NCBI GenBank assembly: GCA_024228495.1
Contig: JAAETJ010001080.1
Location: 1 to 59,798, forward strand
Source: a bacterium
GTDB taxonomy: Bacteria; Pseudomonadota; Alphaproteobacteria; Rhizobiales; JAKIUO01
DNA length: 59,798 nt
Reading direction: 5' to 3'
Under the pieces are notes generated by a model, which was not told the origin of the DNA, made no database searches, and saw nothing but the letters and a program-made list of their open reading frames with translations. Numbering within the stretch: position 1 is the stretch's first letter; each line of letters starts with the position of its first letter. This document shows, piece after piece, positions 57,581-59,798 of the stretch. The position numbers and the translations under genes are program-made.

Positions 57581-58933
57581 ATGCAATTTCATCGACGCCA
57601 GATCATGGCTGCCGGGCTTGGATTAACGGTGACCTCTTTGCTAGCACACCCCCCGCGGGCAAATGCCAGAAATTGCAGTCCCGTCCAAACTGTAAGTGCA
57701 TCAGAATTTGGCCTCCTGCCAGACCTCAACACCGATCAATCAAAAATAATACAGCGGGCCATAGACGAGACCGCCACCAAAGGCCTGCCATTGTTTCTCT
57801 CGCCTGGCATCTATCTTCTTAAACGGATCAAACTTCGCTCTGGCTCCCGGTTGCTTGGCATACCGGGACAAACCATTCTCAACCTATCGGGTCCTGATGC
57901 CTTGCTATCCGCCGATGGTGGTTCTGATATCGCTCTTTCCGGACTGATTTTTGATGGCAACCAGATCCCTCTTGGCAAGGGGTATGGGCTGATCACATGC
58001 CGCAATATCAAACATTTCAACATTGATAATTGTCGCTTCCAAAACAGCGGGCGCCATGGAATTGCTGTTTATGGATGCGCCGGACGGATCAGCGATGTTG
58101 AAGTGACCCAAGCCGCCAAAACTGGCATCTTCTCTTTGGATGCCGACGGTCTGGAAATCAGCCACAATCACATTCACCACTGTGCCAATAACGGTATTCA
58201 AATCTGGCGCTCCTCGATCGGCCCTGATGGTACAATTGTCGCTCATAACCGAGTAGAACACATAAAGGCACAAGACGGTGGAAGCGGCCAGAACGGTAAT
58301 GGCATCAATATCTTTCGTGCTGACGAAGTTATCGTGACGGGAAACCGTATCTCAAATTGTGTATTTTCGGCCATCCGCTGCAATGCTGGATCGAATATTC
58401 ATATGACATCAAATTCGTGTAACAAACTTGGGGAAGTGGCTCTCTATGCGGAGTTTGGTTCCCAGGGGGCCATTATCGCCAATAATATTGTTGATGATGC
58501 AGCCACCGGCATTTCAGTCACCAATTTCAATAATGGTGGGCGGTTGGCCGTTGTGCAAGGCAATATAATTCGCAATTTGTCCAAACATCGCGGCCCGGAT
58601 CAGCGTGGCAAGGGGATCTTTGTGGAGGCTGATACCGTTATTACGGGAAATCTTGTTGAAAACGCCCCAACCCTTGGTATTGGCGTTGGATGGAAGAAAT
58701 ACATGCGCGATGTTAGCGTCAGCAATAATATCATCCGCCACGCACATATTGGCATTGGCATAACGGCACACCAAAGAGCCGGACATGCCCTGATCACCGG
58801 CAACATGATCACGGGAACTCAAAATGGCAGCATTCGCGCCATGAAAAAAAGTCAGCCGATTGGCCCGGACCTGTCTAGCAACCCTTCCAATGAATACAAC
58901 AATCTCACGATTACCAACAATGTGTCCGTGTAA
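57581..58933 (+). CDS. Twin-arginine exported beta-helix repeat protein (TIGR03808-like)
   Basis: 450 aa; signal with RRQIMAAGLGLTVTSLLA resembling a twin-arginine leader. The rest consists of many short repeats (G-x-I/V-x-x-N-x-I/V type, e.g. VTGNRISNCVFSAIRCNAG) forming a right-handed beta-helix. Resembles the TIGR03808 group found in alphaproteobacterial polysaccharide loci; possibly a periplasmic lyase or epimerase-like enzyme, unproven. ATG 57581 (not TTG/ATG 57563) because the signal starts there; 14 bp after the Wzz gene. Confidence 0.7.
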   Translation: MQFHRRQIMAAGLGLTVTSLLAHPPRANARNCSPVQTVSASEFGLLPDLNTDQSKIIQRAIDETATKGLPLFLSPGIYLLKRIKLRSGSRLLGIPGQTILNLSGPDALLSADGGSDIALSGLIFDGNQIPLGKGYGLITCRNIKHFNIDNCRFQNSGRHGIAVYGCAGRISDVEVTQAAKTGIFSLDADGLEISHNHIHHCANNGIQIWRSSIGPDGTIVAHNRVEHIKAQDGGSGQNGNGINIFRADEVIVTGNRISNCVFSAIRCNAGSNIHMTSNSCNKLGEVALYAEFGSQGAIIANNIVDDAATGISVTNFNNGGRLAVVQGNIIRNLSKHRGPDQRGKGIFVEADTVITGNLVENAPTLGIGVGWKKYMRDVSVSNNIIRHAHIGIGITAHQRAGHALITGNMITGTQNGSIRAMKKSQPIGPDLSSNPSNEYNNLTITNNVSV

Positions 58934-58998
58934 ACTATGTTCGCTAAGCAAACGGGCTTGCCAGAGAATGAGCCGGGAATATTATCCGATACCAATCC

Positions 58999-59223
58999 TC
59001 AAAATGACAATCCTATCGTAATAGCGCCATAAGCTCCTTCACCGCTGCTACCCGACGTTGCTCCTGATTCATCGGAAAAATTATAGCCTCCAGAAAGCGA
59101 AACATATAGGGGCGTTTCAGGCACGGCATTAACCATGAAACTGACAAAACCACCTATACGTTGAGCATCGAATTCCTCATTACCCAGAACACCAACAATA
59201 TTGAGATCATGGAGGCAATACTG
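58999..59223 (-). pseudogene. C-terminal remnant of an outer-membrane beta-barrel protein
   Basis: Minus-strand frame of 74 codons, closed upstream by a TGA at 59224-59226. Its end reads PLYVSLSGGYNFSDESG then GEGAYGAITIGLSF*, alternating strands with a terminal Phe, the outer-membrane barrel signature. No start codon or upstream domains remain. Probably the last part of an EPS-locus barrel protein. Confidence 0.55.
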
Positions 59224-59532
59224 TCATATGACCAAACAGGTTATGAAATCATGCGCCCAAGTTTCAATATTGAGACCGATATGCCAGCACTGGAAAGACG
59301 TGTCGCTGAACTGAAAAATGTTCGCCTGATAATCATCGACCCAATCATGGCCTTTATGGGGGAGGTGAACGCCCATAATTTGGCTGAAGTACGCGGAGCA
59401 ATGGCTCCTCTGGCATCGCTTGCCGAAAAACATGATCTGGCAATTGCACTCGTGCATCACCTCAATAAATCCTCAACCGGCAACAGTTATTTGCGCGTGT
59501 CCGGCTCAACGGGCTATCTTGATGCCGCGCGG
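59161..59532 (+). pseudogene. Truncated RepA-like AAA ATPase fragment
   Basis: Reading frame (TTG start at 59161 nominal) with homology-like sequence from about 59250: Walker B stretch VRLIIIDPIMAFMGEV, then LAEVRGAMAPLASLAEKHDL and HHLNKSSTGN...RVSGSTGY. This is the AAA_25/RepA-type plasmid or prophage helicase loader. Walker A is missing at the left and the C terminus is cut at 59532 by an IS end. Confidence 0.65.
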
Positions 59533-59798
59533 TGTCAACGCCGGAGTAAAAATGCACCGGCGGGGCGGCGTAAAAGTGCACCACTTGTGGGGTTTGTAAG
59601 ATTGACATTGTGAGGTTGTGCATGGGGCGTGGGATGGCGTTGCGCGTAAGGAGCCCATATGCCGGGCGATGTAGTCCTTGACGATGGTGTAGCTGCCGGT
59701 GAATTCATGCTCGTCACGCAGGCGCTCAAAGATACGCTTGGCCGTATGACGCTGCTTTTTAGGGCGCTCAATGTCCTCTTTCAGAATGGTGTCGATAA
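59533..59798 (-). mobile_element. End of an IS21-family element
   Basis: Begins with TGTCAACGCCGG at 59533, the IS21-type terminus, and has two copies of a 16-bp internal repeat, GGAGTAAAAATGCACC (59543-59558) and GGCGTAAAAGTGCACC (59567-59582), 24 bp apart. It interrupts the RepA-like gene. Continues beyond the window. Confidence 0.75.
59653..59798 (-). pseudogene. IS21 transposase IstA fragment
   Basis: Minus-strand frame reading KKQRHTAKRIFERLRDEHEF then TGSYTIVKDYIARH, the conserved N-terminal region of IstA. After this the frame passes without the DDE core into the terminus at 59533, so the element is internally deleted or the gene truncated. Continues out of the window on the right. 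Confidence 0.7.

Overview
The window reads as chromosome of a Gram-negative alphaproteobacterium, probably Hyphomicrobiales-like with GC near 50 % (inference). Support: the block lptC-lptA-lptB-rpoN-hpf-ptsN at 14.5-20.5 kb, truB-rpsO-pnp, a short RNase D without HRDC domain, groESL behind a perfect CIRCE operator, and several DctB/DctD-TRAP modules. No rRNA, tRNA or CRISPR array was seen.

Layout. (1) 0-6.7 kb: a DctB/DctD two-component pair followed by a TAXI-type TRAP transporter; a -24/-12 (sigma54) promoter with ideal spacing and a tandem 28-bp repeat lie before the binding-protein gene. (2) 6.7-10.7 kb: truB, rpsO, pnp. Before truB is a perfect 24-bp inverted repeat whose right arm contains the ribosome-binding site and ATG of a 36-codon ORF that overlaps the truB start. 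(3) 10.8-14.4 kb: TSUP exporter, GNAT, L,D-transpeptidase, RNase D. (4) 14.5-20.5 kb: LPS transport genes, sigma54, hibernation factor, EIIA-Ntr. (5) 20.5-28.5 kb: MuiA-like protein, a Sel1-like membrane protein, an apparently frameshifted M48 protease next to a CBS-pair protein, and groESL. (6) 28.5-34.1 kb: RluA-type synthase, a cytochrome c-DUF302 fusion, SDR, SAF-domain dehydrogenase-like protein, MFS carrier. (7) 34.2-40.8 kb: a second DctB/DctD pair with a conventional DctPQM TRAP transporter; this DctD has GAFPGA instead of GAFTGA and no convincing sigma54 promoter lies before dctP. (8) 40.8-45.4 kb: a Fe3+-type ABC importer, transcribed leftwards. (9) 45.5-59.8 kb: an exopolysaccharide locus bordered on the left by an internally deleted IS66 element with perfect terminal repeats and on the right by debris (outer-membrane barrel remnant, RepA-like ATPase fragment, end of an IS21 element).

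How the parts connect. RpoN at 17.2 kb is the sigma factor that the two DctD regulators would be expected to use; the first pair has every sequence requirement for this and the second does not. PtsN, HPF and RpoN form the usual nitrogen-PTS neighbourhood. The three solute-binding-protein transporters share one design: a strong hairpin between the binding-protein gene and the membrane genes, expected to give more binding protein than permease. The polysaccharide locus has flippase, polymerase, initiating phosphotransferase, chain-length protein, glycosyltransferase, deacetylase and FemAB/GNAT-type modifiers, but no outer-membrane Wza-type exporter inside the window, and one gene of its main operon is decayed.
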